From NCBI RefSeq assembly GCF_024347575.1, contig NZ_AP025503.1:496001-560000 (forward strand): DNA of 64,000 bases, written 5' to 3'. The stretch's first letter is position 1. The number at the start of each line of letters is the position of its first letter. The position numbers and the translations under genes were made by a program. Source of the stretch: Vibrio pelagius. Lineage in GTDB: Bacteria; Pseudomonadota; Gammaproteobacteria; Enterobacterales; Vibrionaceae. The notes under the pieces are model-generated. The model saw only the letters and a list, made by a program, of their open reading frames with translations, searched no databases and was not told the origin of the DNA. This document shows positions 38,986-48,196 of this stretch, one piece after another.

Positions 38986-40743
38986 CTAGTAGACATCACG
39001 CACGTAGCGTTTCTGCTTTTTGAGCTGATTGACGTACGCTTTAGCGCCATCGTCATCGAGACCGCCATGCTCGGCAATAATCTCATGCAGCGCTTTATCG
39101 ACGTCTTTCGCCATGTAGTAGGCATCGCCACAGACAAAGAAGTACCCGCCACGTTCTAGCCAAGCAAATAGTTCAGCGCCGCTGTCGCGCATCTTATCTT
39201 GTACATACACCTTCTGTTCTTGGTCACGTGAGAACGCGAGATCAAGTCGAGTCAGTACCTCTTTTTGCTGTAAAGCTTCGATCTCTTCTTGGTAGATATA
39301 ATCGGTAGCGCTATTGCGGTCACCAAAGATCAACCAGTTGTCACCAGGGGACGCTTGCACTTCACGCTCCTCAAGGAAGGCGCGGAATGGCGCGATACCT
39401 GTCCCTGGACCGACCATGATCATTGGCGCTTTATCATCTTCAGGAACCGCAAAGTTTTTGTTTGGAGCAAAGTAACAAGGGACTTTCTTACCTTCGTCAA
39501 CAAGATCTGCAAGCCATGTCGAACAAGTACCGTTGTAGTCTCTTTCACCATTGTTGTAACGCACGCTGCCAATGGTGAGGTGAACTTCATCATTATGTTT
39601 GTTTAAGCTGGATGAGATCGAGTAAGCGCGTGGTGCAATTGGTCTTAGTAAAGATAAAATCTCAGCCAGTGACAACGACACGGTTGGGTAAGCTTTCACA
39701 AGATCGAGGATATCTTTACCCCAAAGGAAGTCATTGAGTGCACTGGTATCGTCACTGCCTAGCATCTGGATCACTCGGTGATCGCTGGCTGCTTCTGCGA
39801 GAGCTTTGACTAGCTCTTTTGATGGCGTTCGGATATCTAGGTAACAGGTGAACAGCTCACGCAAGCTGTGGTTTTCGCCATTCCATGATGGCTTCTCATC
39901 ACCACTGAACTGGAAGTGATCGAGTAGCGCGCTCACTAGCTCAGGTTGGTTTTCTGGGATCACATTAAGAGCATCACCCGGTTTGTAGAACTCGCCCGAG
40001 CCTTCTAGTGAAAGCTCATAGTGTACGATCTCTTTACTTGAGCCTTGCTTGGTCAGCACCCGCTTATGTTTCAGTGTTGCTTGCAGAGGGTTCTTACGAC
40101 CGTACTTGGATTTTTGCTTCGCAGATGGTGATGAACCAGATACCGCTTCGCTATCTTCGCCTTGTGCCGCGATAGCCGGTAGGGTAGCGATCATCCACTC
40201 TTCTGCAGGTTGTTCAAAGTCGATGTCACAGTCGACACGGTCAGTCACGCGAGTTGCCCCAAGCTCAACCAATCGCTCATCCCACTCTTTACCAGCCAGA
40301 CAGAAATCATCATAGCTGGTGTCACCCAGAGCCAGAACTGAGAAGTAGGTATTACTAAGTTGAGGTGCATTGTCACTGCTCATGGTTTCCCACAGTGTCT
40401 CTGCGTTATCTGGGTGTTCACCCTCACCATAGGTACTGGTGACAATCAGAATACGCGATGACTTAACAAAGACTTGCGCGTCAACGTCATCCATATCTTG
40501 AACAGTTGCAGTTAAGCCGTACTCTTTGGCTTTCTCTGCCGTGTCATAGGCAACGCTCTCTGCGTTACCTGTTTGTGAACCATAGAGGATAGTTAGCCCT
40601 TTTACTTGAGGCTTAGACTCCGCATGTACAACGGACTCTTCCTTAACCAAAAGGCGTGAATGAAGGCCTGAAAAGAAGCCCGCCAACCAAGTCTTTTGGT
40701 CTTCATTAAATGGTATATCTTGTGGCAAATGAGGTACTTTCAT
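38986..40743 (-). CDS. CysJ-like diflavin (FMN/FAD) NADPH reductase
   Basis: The 585-residue protein is a diflavin reductase of the sulfite reductase alpha / cytochrome P450 reductase type. After an N-terminal segment LPQDIPFNEDQKTWLAGFFSGL come a flavodoxin domain (LYGSQTGNAESVA about 54-66; TSTYGEGEHPDNA), an FAD domain (RAYSISSS near 360), an NADPH domain (GPGTGIAPFRAFLEER), and the C-terminal KRYVRDVY. A cysJ would normally lie next to cysI and cysH, but here no hemoprotein gene is near. Instead the gene starts 30 bp after a second gltB-like gene, with AGGAAG before the ATG. I infer it donates electrons to that protein; true CysJ function is the alternative. Confidence 0.85.
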   Translation of the reverse strand: MKVPHLPQDIPFNEDQKTWLAGFFSGLHSRLLVKEESVVHAESKPQVKGLTILYGSQTGNAESVAYDTAEKAKEYGLTATVQDMDDVDAQVFVKSSRILIVTSTYGEGEHPDNAETLWETMSSDNAPQLSNTYFSVLALGDTSYDDFCLAGKEWDERLVELGATRVTDRVDCDIDFEQPAEEWMIATLPAIAAQGEDSEAVSGSSPSAKQKSKYGRKNPLQATLKHKRVLTKQGSSKEIVHYELSLEGSGEFYKPGDALNVIPENQPELVSALLDHFQFSGDEKPSWNGENHSLRELFTCYLDIRTPSKELVKALAEAASDHRVIQMLGSDDTSALNDFLWGKDILDLVKAYPTVSLSLAEILSLLRPIAPRAYSISSSLNKHNDEVHLTIGSVRYNNGERDYNGTCSTWLADLVDEGKKVPCYFAPNKNFAVPEDDKAPMIMVGPGTGIAPFRAFLEEREVQASPGDNWLIFGDRNSATDYIYQEEIEALQQKEVLTRLDLAFSRDQEQKVYVQDKMRDSGAELFAWLERGGYFFVCGDAYYMAKDVDKALHEIIAEHGGLDDDGAKAYVNQLKKQKRYVRDVY

Positions 40744-40773
40744 TTTTCTTCCTACTGATTTATCTGCCTGTCC

Positions 40774-43700
40774 TTAGGCTATATGGGCTTCTTGTTCTGT
40801 TTGTTTTGCTTGTTCGATCTGCTCACGGATCACATCGGCAAAGGTGTAGCAGTAAAGTGTTGCTAAGCGCTGATTGATTGGTTCAATCGCTTTCATCTCT
40901 TTGCTGATATCTTGTTCTCTTGCCATGATCCATACGGTCGTGCCGCGGCTGTGGGTGTCCCACACATCGCGTCTCTCAAGTGAAGCCTTATAGTCTTGAA
41001 TACGCTTGTTAGCGAGTAGCACTGAAAGCTCGTCATCACTGTAGTTCGAAACCGCTTCTTTAACGTCTTTAAGCAGTTGGTCGTAGAGCTTTTTATCTTT
41101 CAGCTCAAACATACGTTGAATCACTTGAGCATCACTGGTGCTGTTTTTAGCCAGTTGGTGAGCTCGATGCAACACACCACTGTGGGTTAATAGATCGCAG
41201 ATCAGTGGAGTATCCATGTCGCCATATTGTGGGCTCAACCCATTGGCCAGAGCTTTTTGATCACGGTAGGCAAAGTGCACCGCTTCGATTAGGTTATTCG
41301 CTTGGCCTTGGATAAGCTCTTCCAGCATCTGCTTACGCGTGTGAGAACTCAGAATCGTTTCAGGATGTTGGCTATGTAGCAGAGCAAATGGAACCACAAG
41401 CGTGAACAAGGTGCGGCTGGTCGGCCAATCTTTGAGGATACGCTGCGCCTTGTGTGAACCCGTAAAGCGAACATGCTGTTCTAAATGCCACTTAAGCGCT
41501 TCTTCGTACCCTGGGTTTTGTTCAATCAAAGGCACGGTGAGTACCGAGTCGGCGCTGCAGCTATTTACGAACTGACCATCGATGTCATACTGGTAAGCAA
41601 TACCACCAGACATACCGTTGCCGAAGCCCTTACCAAAGCCTCCAAGGTTGATTACGGAACCGTTAGTCATGTATTCACAACAGAAGTCACCAACCCCTTC
41701 AACAACAGCAACCGCACCAGAGTTACGCACTGCAAAACGGTCGCCCGCTTCACCCTGGACAAAGGCTTGACCGCCAGTTGCGCCAAACAGAGCAAAGTTG
41801 CCGATCAGAACGTTGTTACCTGCTTTCAATTTACGTTGGCTTGGTGAACGCACCACAATATGACCGCCGCTTGAGCCTTTACCGACACCGTCGTTACAGG
41901 TACCCGTGTGCTCCATGACCAGACCGCTGTTGTTAAATGCAGCGTAACTTTGACCTGCGCTGCCATGGCTTTTTACCACGATAGACTCGGCATCAAAGAA
42001 GCGACGACCATTCGCCGCTGTGAGTGTAGCAGGGTGTTGCTGCGCCTTGCTTTGGTAGTTTAGTGCACGTTCGATATCGATGGAGAGTTGACCACCTGTT
42101 GATTTGTTGCGGTTATTGAGCTTACCCGCATCCAGAACAATGTGGCGTTCTTCTTGTTCAAAGTAGTCAGCGAGTAACTGTTCAATAAGGTTGTCATCTG
42201 GCGTGAAGTCAGCTTCTAGATAAACGGGTTTCGCAACCTTAACAAGGTCGACTTCACGCAGTAAACCGGTCACATTGAGCTTACCAACAATGCTGTGGTG
42301 GTTAGCAAGGTGAAGCAGTTCACTCTTACCTCGAATCTCTTGCAAGCTGCTGTAGCCGAGGCGAGCCAAGATCTCACGAACCTCATGGGCAACGTTAAGG
42401 AAGTATTGAGCAAGGGCTCGTGGATCGCCTTGGTACAACTCTGGGTTGGTCGTCAGGCCGGCTGGACATTTCACATTACAGTTCTTAGCCATGACGCACT
42501 TGAGCATCATCAGTGCTGTGGTACCGAACTCGAACGAATCGCCCCCCATGATGGCAGACTTAATTACGTCGATACCGGTTTGGTGTGCGTTTGAACAACG
42601 CAGTGTGACCTTATCGCGCAGGCCATTTTCACTTAGAGCCTGATGCACTTCGGCGATACCGATTTCTGCTGCACGGCCTGTATTCTTCAAACTGGTTACG
42701 GCTGCAGCACCAGTACCACCGGTGTTGCCTGCCACGTTAATGATGTCTGCGCCCGCTTTGGCGACACCAACGGCGATGGTACCAATACCTTCAGACGATA
42801 CGAGCTTAACGATCACGCGTACACGTGCGGCTTTCGCGTCATGGATTAGCTGGCCTAAATCCTCTATCGAGTAGGTATCGTGGTGGGGTGGTGGGCTGAC
42901 AAGTTCCACGCCGGGAGTACCACCACGCGCAGCGGCAATTTCTACCGTTACTTTTGGTGATGGCAACTGACCACCTTCACCTGGTTTTGCCCCTTGTGCA
43001 ATTTTGATCTCGATCTCTTCAAGCCGCGGATCTGCAAGGTAGCCGACCCAAACACCAAAACGGCCTGAAGCAAACTGCTTAATCTTGCTCGATTTGATGG
43101 AGTTGAAGCGAGAAGAGTGTTCCCCCCCTTCGCCCGAGTTACTCATCGCGCCAGCGATGTTAGTACCTTGCGCTACGGCTTGGTGAGCATTGGCATTCAG
43201 GGCGCCGTGACTCATTGCGCCAGAAGCAAAGGCTGGTGTAATAAGGTGAGCGGGTTCGACTTGCTCAAGCGCGATCGGTTGTCTTGTCGTTTTGACGCGA
43301 GATAAGAAAGCTTCAAGAGAAGGCTTGGCAGTGAGTTCAATGGTTTCATCGACAACTGCGACATGTTCCACTTTTTCTGACCAAGTGGTCTCAATCGCAA
43401 TTCGTAGTGAGTTAACTCGTTCGCGGTTATTGAGCGTCAGAATGAAGTGATTTGCGATGTCTGAAGAAGCTTGCACCTCTAATCCCGACCAAAGGTAATT
43501 CACATTACCTTCGAAATGGAAACGGTCGAGCAGGTGAGAGAACTCATCGGCACTTTGCGCTTGATTGAAGTTCAGAGGCAGCAGCAAGATGTCACGCAGT
43601 GTTGCAGGGCGAGTTTCACGTTCACGATACAAATTATCAGCAAAGGCACGATAAGCCGGCGTTATTTGGAACTTATCGATCTCTTCAGGACTGAGCTTCT

Positions 43701-46215
43701 CATAGCCAGTCTTCTTATACGCGACGTCTTCACTGGTGGCGACAGTCGATTCAAGCGCTTGTTCAGCAACCGGGTCAACGTAGCGCACCTCTTCTTGTGT
43801 CATGTTGATGTATTCACGAACCGCGGTATTACCGAAGCTGTGGCCCGCACCATCTTGACGTTCTTTAAACAGACCCAGTAACGGGATCTGATTTTCTTCA
43901 TTGATCGCTAGGGCTTTAAAGTGCCACTTTGCTGAGCTCCACGCGAGATCATCAAATTGAGCCCCGCCAACTGGTGAACTGATATTCGGGAAGAAACTGT
44001 TGAGCTGTTCTGAGTCGGTATCAAGGAAGTTTGACTCGAAGAACTCACCACCGATATAACTTTCTACCGTACAAAGACCAAATTTACCCATGGTCTTCAT
44101 CAGCGATTTTTCGCAGGCTTTTTGGAAGTTCTTTAAGCCTTGCTCTATCGATTGGTTGTTACACAGTGTTTTGGCGCGGTGGTAGACAGAGATAGGGCAG
44201 ACGGCTGAGATACCAAAACCTAAGAGACAGGCGATATCGTGACTACTTGCCGCCTGACCCGTTTGGTAAATCACGCTGGCATCGAAACGCAGGCCGCGTT
44301 TAATCAGTCTCTGGTTGACGGCAGTGGCAGTAAGAATCGCTGGCAGTGCAGCCTTGCCATTGCCAATCTGTTTATCGCTGAGTACCACGATGTTGGTGCC
44401 GTTCTCAATCGAAGCCTGAATCTGGTCACAGAGTTCGGTGAGGGCTTCAGAAACGCGCTTTGCGTTATCTTCTCTGCTATTTAATGTTGGATTGAAAAGG
44501 GCGTCAAATGTTTCAACTTTGATTCGATCTTGCGAGAAAATCTGTTCAAGTTGTTGAGGTTGTAGAATTGGTGAGTTGAGCACCAGTTGTACAGATTCGC
44601 TTGGGCTGAAATTAGGCTTTGCCCCAAGAGCGACACGCAGTGTCATACCATCCGATTCACGTAAAGAGTCGAGAGGCGGATTGGTGACCTGTGCAAAACG
44701 TTGGCTAAAGTACTTGGACATGCCGCCTTCTTCATCGGTGAGCACGTTTGGCGCAAGGCCAAAGCCCATCGCAGTGATCTTCTCAGCACCATGCTCAATC
44801 ATAGGATCGAGGAAGAATTTAAAGCTCTCTTGGTTCAGAGAGTAGGCCACATGACGACTGTAGGCGCTGAAGTTTTCATTTTCGGTCACCTTATCTAAGG
44901 AGGCTGTCTCAAGATCACTAAGGGTAATACGAGCTGATTCAAGTAGAGCGCCATAGTTACGCTCTTTCGCCAGAGTTTCGAGGATCTCCTTGGTCTCGTA
45001 GCTACGACCTGTCGCGTGATCGAAGTAGATCATGCCACCGGCTTGAATTCGTCCAAAGCGCACAATCTCTTCGGCAGGAAAGTCGATCTGACCTGCTTCA
45101 CTCATCACTGCAAGGTAGCGGTCTGTTTCAACGCTACGCAATGGACGCAGACCTAGTCGGTCTAATCGAGCTCCGACTTTTTGACCATCGGAGAAAATAA
45201 GAGCTGCTGGACCATCGTTTTTCTCTTCAGAAAGACTGAAGTACTCAAGCATCGCTTTCACTTCTGGAGAAAGTCGCTCATCGTTTTCCCACGCTGGTGG
45301 CATCATCGCCAATACAGCGGTCACTATGTCTAGCTCATCTTCAACGACGCGGCGCGCCAGTGTCTGGTCGAGTCGAGCCGAGTCCGACTGACCTTTTGGA
45401 AAGATCACTCGCTTCTGTTGCTGACGTGCGATGGCATCTTCACTGAGTCGGTTTTTCTTGTCCGTGTTCAATTCACCGTTGTGAGCCATGCGGCGGAAAG
45501 GTTGAGCCATCATGGTAGCTGGCGCAGTGTTGGTTGAAAAACGTGTGTGGAAGAATAGAGTCGTGATGTGGTGCTCAGGGTGGCTAAGATCACTAAAATA
45601 GGGTACGACTTCCCAAGAGTTTAAGCGTCCTTTGTAAACTTGAGTTTTTGAACTCATCGACAGAGGATAGAAACCAGACAGAGCATCATCGGTGAAGCCT
45701 ACAGATTCAATTTCAGCCAACGCAAGATTGATTTGATGTTCGAAAAGATCTGCGCTGCGAGACAAGTTACCATTTAAAAACACCACTTGCTGGATTGATT
45801 GCTGCACTTGACGTGACGCGTCGTTGACGGCTGATGGGTCAACAGGGACCTCACGCCATAGCGCGATATCTAGTTGATATTTAGTCAGATTTTCTTCTAT
45901 GAGTTGTTTTGCTTGAGCATGGTGTTCACGATTGAAAGGAAAGAAGAAGTTCGCAACACCAAAGTTGCCAGACTTAAGATTTGAGCTCTTAAGCAGATGA
46001 CGGTAAAAGTTAATCGACAGGTCAATGTTGACCCCAGCACCATCACCAATACCTTCTGCGTTCATACCTCCACGATGTGGGATAGTACACAGAGCTTGGT
46101 GGGCAAGAGACAGCAATTGATGGGTCTGTTCACCAGTTTTATCGGTGATGAAGCCCACCCCACAGCTGGAGTGTTCATGCTCGCGGTCATAAAGCGAGCG
46201 AGATTCCTGATTCAT
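40774..46215 (-). CDS. Second, extended GltB-like glutamate synthase protein (about 1813 residues)
   Basis: This is a paralogue of the glutamate synthase large subunit. I start at MNQESRSLYDREHEHSSCG (ATG 46213-46215, AAGGAA upstream); an earlier ATG adds 17 residues. Processing before Cys18 would expose the glutaminase nucleophile. HRGG, HTRFSTNT, AHNGELNT and SDS-x3-D, all glutaminase motifs of GltB, are kept. The FMN/synthase domain keeps SNSGEGGE and AKPGEGGQLP. However, GltB's GFDGGTGA is G-N1164-T-GGTGA, the DGQ segment is replaced, and the cluster cysteines are C1240-x5-C1246-x3-C1250 instead of x5/x4. A GXGXG-type domain and an unassigned 230-residue tail follow. The reaction is therefore uncertain. 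Confidence 0.85.
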   Translation of the reverse strand: MNQESRSLYDREHEHSSCGVGFITDKTGEQTHQLLSLAHQALCTIPHRGGMNAEGIGDGAGVNIDLSINFYRHLLKSSNLKSGNFGVANFFFPFNREHHAQAKQLIEENLTKYQLDIALWREVPVDPSAVNDASRQVQQSIQQVVFLNGNLSRSADLFEHQINLALAEIESVGFTDDALSGFYPLSMSSKTQVYKGRLNSWEVVPYFSDLSHPEHHITTLFFHTRFSTNTAPATMMAQPFRRMAHNGELNTDKKNRLSEDAIARQQQKRVIFPKGQSDSARLDQTLARRVVEDELDIVTAVLAMMPPAWENDERLSPEVKAMLEYFSLSEEKNDGPAALIFSDGQKVGARLDRLGLRPLRSVETDRYLAVMSEAGQIDFPAEEIVRFGRIQAGGMIYFDHATGRSYETKEILETLAKERNYGALLESARITLSDLETASLDKVTENENFSAYSRHVAYSLNQESFKFFLDPMIEHGAEKITAMGFGLAPNVLTDEEGGMSKYFSQRFAQVTNPPLDSLRESDGMTLRVALGAKPNFSPSESVQLVLNSPILQPQQLEQIFSQDRIKVETFDALFNPTLNSREDNAKRVSEALTELCDQIQASIENGTNIVVLSDKQIGNGKAALPAILTATAVNQRLIKRGLRFDASVIYQTGQAASSHDIACLLGFGISAVCPISVYHRAKTLCNNQSIEQGLKNFQKACEKSLMKTMGKFGLCTVESYIGGEFFESNFLDTDSEQLNSFFPNISSPVGGAQFDDLAWSSAKWHFKALAINEENQIPLLGLFKERQDGAGHSFGNTAVREYINMTQEEVRYVDPVAEQALESTVATSEDVAYKKTGYEKLSPEEIDKFQITPAYRAFADNLYRERETRPATLRDILLLPLNFNQAQSADEFSHLLDRFHFEGNVNYLWSGLEVQASSDIANHFILTLNNRERVNSLRIAIETTWSEKVEHVAVVDETIELTAKPSLEAFLSRVKTTRQPIALEQVEPAHLITPAFASGAMSHGALNANAHQAVAQGTNIAGAMSNSGEGGEHSSRFNSIKSSKIKQFASGRFGVWVGYLADPRLEEIEIKIAQGAKPGEGGQLPSPKVTVEIAAARGGTPGVELVSPPPHHDTYSIEDLGQLIHDAKAARVRVIVKLVSSEGIGTIAVGVAKAGADIINVAGNTGGTGAAAVTSLKNTGRAAEIGIAEVHQALSENGLRDKVTLRCSNAHQTGIDVIKSAIMGGDSFEFGTTALMMLKCVMAKNCNVKCPAGLTTNPELYQGDPRALAQYFLNVAHEVREILARLGYSSLQEIRGKSELLHLANHHSIVGKLNVTGLLREVDLVKVAKPVYLEADFTPDDNLIEQLLADYFEQEERHIVLDAGKLNNRNKSTGGQLSIDIERALNYQSKAQQHPATLTAANGRRFFDAESIVVKSHGSAGQSYAAFNNSGLVMEHTGTCNDGVGKGSSGGHIVVRSPSQRKLKAGNNVLIGNFALFGATGGQAFVQGEAGDRFAVRNSGAVAVVEGVGDFCCEYMTNGSVINLGGFGKGFGNGMSGGIAYQYDIDGQFVNSCSADSVLTVPLIEQNPGYEEALKWHLEQHVRFTGSHKAQRILKDWPTSRTLFTLVVPFALLHSQHPETILSSHTRKQMLEELIQGQANNLIEAVHFAYRDQKALANGLSPQYGDMDTPLICDLLTHSGVLHRAHQLAKNSTSDAQVIQRMFELKDKKLYDQLLKDVKEAVSNYSDDELSVLLANKRIQDYKASLERRDVWDTHSRGTTVWIMAREQDISKEMKAIEPINQRLATLYCYTFADVIREQIEQAKQTEQEAHIA

Positions 46216-46299
46216 TCGATCATTTCCTTGATTGCTTGCAGTTGAGACTGCGGGTTCCTTTGGCATGTATCACTACAGTGCCGAAGCCTCAGCTTATAT

Positions 46300-46373
46300 C
46301 CCACTCGCGAGTGAAGCCTTTCACAACATCGAGTGGGGAAACCAACCTGACTGCTCCTGCAGATAATGTTGGT
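46300..46373 (-). promoter_or_regulatory. Structured leader of the second gltB-like gene
   Basis: CCCACTCG (46300-46307) can pair either with the adjoining CGAGTG (46308-46313) as the palindrome CACTCGCGAGTG, or with CGAGTGGG (46330-46337). A further stem joins ACCAAC (46341-46346) and GTTGGT (46368-46373). The first two pairings exclude each other, which is the layout of a conformational switch. I cannot match it to a known riboswitch family. Confidence 0.35.
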
Positions 46374-46568
46374 TTTCTTATTTGAACGATTTTTGTTCTT
46401 TTAAAGCGATCTCCATACTTATCATGTTAAAAAATTGATAGCAAGTGGTTGCCTTTCTGACGAAGAGGTTTTTGAATAGTTAATTAATCTGTAAATGCGG
46501 ACTAAAAATGACCAAGTTGTGATTTTTTCTATTGTTTTGTCGTGTTTTCTAGACTTATCAACCTAATT

Positions 46569-46592
46569 GATAATGATTATTAATCATTATTG
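46569..46592. promoter_or_regulatory. Fur-box-like palindrome
   Basis: TAATGATTATTAATCATTA (46571-46589) is a perfect 9-1-9 palindrome, and the extended GATAATGATTATTAATCATTATTG matches the Fur consensus built from GATAAT-type hexamers. Because gltD ends at 46727 and also reads leftwards, the only gene this site can serve is the second gltB-like gene and its diflavin reductase partner. It would place them under iron (Fur) control. Confidence 0.65.
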
Positions 46593-46670
46593 TTACATGT
46601 CATTTTTTCGTCTTAATTCATAAAAAATGGATAAATAGATAAATCAAAAGCGTACTGTATTGCAGGAACA

Positions 46671-46700
46671 AAAAAGGCCAACACAGAGTGTTGGCCAAAA
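46671..46700 (-). terminator. Terminator after gltD
   Basis: GGCCAACAC and GTGTTGGCC form a perfect 9-bp stem around AGA. Read leftwards it ends in a T6 tract. It separates the gltBD transcript from the second gltB-like unit. The rest of 46267-46726 holds the Fur-like box, AT-rich promoter sequence and the structured leader. Confidence 0.9.
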
Positions 46701-46726
46701 GTTTGGAAGGAATTGTTATTAAAATT

Positions 46727-48196
46727 CTATGCTGAAAGCATCAATGAGTTTGCTTTCGCTTCTAGGTTTGAGTTGCCCATCAGGAAGTTATCGATAGCAA
46801 TCGCACATTCACGACCTTCGTTGATACAACGTACAACCAGAGATTGACCGGTACGCATATCACCCGCTGCAAACACACCTTTCTGGTTGGTTGCAAAGCC
46901 GTCAGTCGCCACGTTGCCGCGATCATCCAGTTTGATATCTAGCTGAGCAAGTACACCTGTTGGTTCTGGGTGTAGGAAGCCCATCGCTAGGAATGCCATA
47001 TCACATGGAATAACACGCTCTGAATTCGCTACTTCTTCAAACCCTGGGCGCTCACCTGGTTTAGCATCTTGCCAAACGATGTCTGCGATACGTAGACCAG
47101 TAACTTCACCCTTATCGTTACCGATGAACTCTTTGGTCAGAATGTTCCAGTGACGCTCACAACCTTCTTCGTGAGAAGTGGTTGTCTTCATGATCATTGG
47201 GTATTGAGGCCAAGGCATGTTTGCAGGGCGTTTCTCTGGTGGGATCGGCATGATCTCAACCTGAGTAACACTTGCTGCTTTATGGCGGTTAGAGGTACCG
47301 ACACAGTCAGAGCCTGTATCACCACCACCGATGACCACAACATGTTTGTCTTTTGCGTGAATCTCTTCACCCTTAAGATCCATGTCATTTGCACGGCGGT
47401 TGTTTTGACCAAGGAACTCCATTGCGAAGTGAACGCCTTTTAGTTCACGACCTGGAACTGGAAGGTCACGTGGAACCGTTGAGCCACCTGTGAGTAGTAC
47501 TACATCGAACTCTTGACGAAGCTGTTGTGCATTCACGTCAACACCGATATGTTGATTGACTTTGAACTCAACGCCTGCTTCAGCCATGAGGTTGATCTTA
47601 CGATCAATCACGTCCATACCCAGTTTGAAGTCTGGGATACCGAAGCGGAGTAGGCCGCCAACTTTTTCATCACGCTCAAATACCGTTACTGAGTGACCCG
47701 CACTGTTTAGCTGTTCAGCAGCTGCCAGACCTGCAGGGCCAGAGCCGATGATTGCCACCGTTTTACCTGTGCGAGAGCGAGGTGTTTTAGGTTTTGCGTA
47801 CCCTTCGCGGTACGCAGTTTCGACAATCGTCTTCTCAATGTTACAGATGGTGATTGGGTCTTGGTTAATGCCAAGCACACATGCGCTCTCACAAGGAGCT
47901 GGGCACACACGACCTGTGAATTCAGGGAAGTTGTTGGTAGTACTTAGAATGTTCCAAGCCTCTTCCCAGCTGTCACGGTAAACCGCGTCGTTAAACTCTG
48001 GGATGATGTTACCAATCGGGCAACCGTTGTGGCAGAAAGGGACACCACAGTCCATACAACGAGAAGCTTGTGTGTTGATTTTGTCGCCAAACTCTTCGTT
48101 AAGTACGAACTCTTTGTTGTCTTCGATACGAACTGATGGGTCGAGCTTCTTTGGAAGCTCACGACCATGCTCTAAAAATCCAGTAGGCTTACCCAT
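46727..48196 (-). CDS. gltD: Glutamate synthase small subunit GltD
   Basis: GltD oxidises NADPH and passes electrons through FAD and [4Fe-4S] clusters to GltB. The 489-residue protein has an N-terminal cysteine-rich domain (CMDCGVPFCHNGCPIGN about 42-58, then CPAPCESACVLGI). The FAD loop IGSGPAGLAAAEQL is near 150, and the NADPH loop VVIGGGDTGSDCVG near 290. The start codon shares a base with the gltB stop (TAATG), so the two are translationally coupled. Confidence 0.96.
   Translation of the reverse strand: MGKPTGFLEHGRELPKKLDPSVRIEDNKEFVLNEEFGDKINTQASRCMDCGVPFCHNGCPIGNIIPEFNDAVYRDSWEEAWNILSTTNNFPEFTGRVCPAPCESACVLGINQDPITICNIEKTIVETAYREGYAKPKTPRSRTGKTVAIIGSGPAGLAAAEQLNSAGHSVTVFERDEKVGGLLRFGIPDFKLGMDVIDRKINLMAEAGVEFKVNQHIGVDVNAQQLRQEFDVVLLTGGSTVPRDLPVPGRELKGVHFAMEFLGQNNRRANDMDLKGEEIHAKDKHVVVIGGGDTGSDCVGTSNRHKAASVTQVEIMPIPPEKRPANMPWPQYPMIMKTTTSHEEGCERHWNILTKEFIGNDKGEVTGLRIADIVWQDAKPGERPGFEEVANSERVIPCDMAFLAMGFLHPEPTGVLAQLDIKLDDRGNVATDGFATNQKGVFAAGDMRTGQSLVVRCINEGRECAIAIDNFLMGNSNLEAKANSLMLSA

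Noticed and set aside
41485..45900. Multiple 60-120 codon plus-strand frames opposite gltB-like genes
   Set aside because: They are antisense shadows in a high-bias coding region, without ribosome sites or recognisable domains.
40774..46215. The 1813-residue protein as an assembly or frameshift fusion of two genes
   Set aside because: The GltB domain order is continuous from glutaminase to GXGXG, and the C-terminal tail is in frame without internal starts carrying good ribosome sites, so a single gene is the simpler reading.
46267..46400. Glycine or glutamine riboswitch in the second gltB leader
   Set aside because: The conserved core sequences of those classes are not present; only generic hairpins can be shown.
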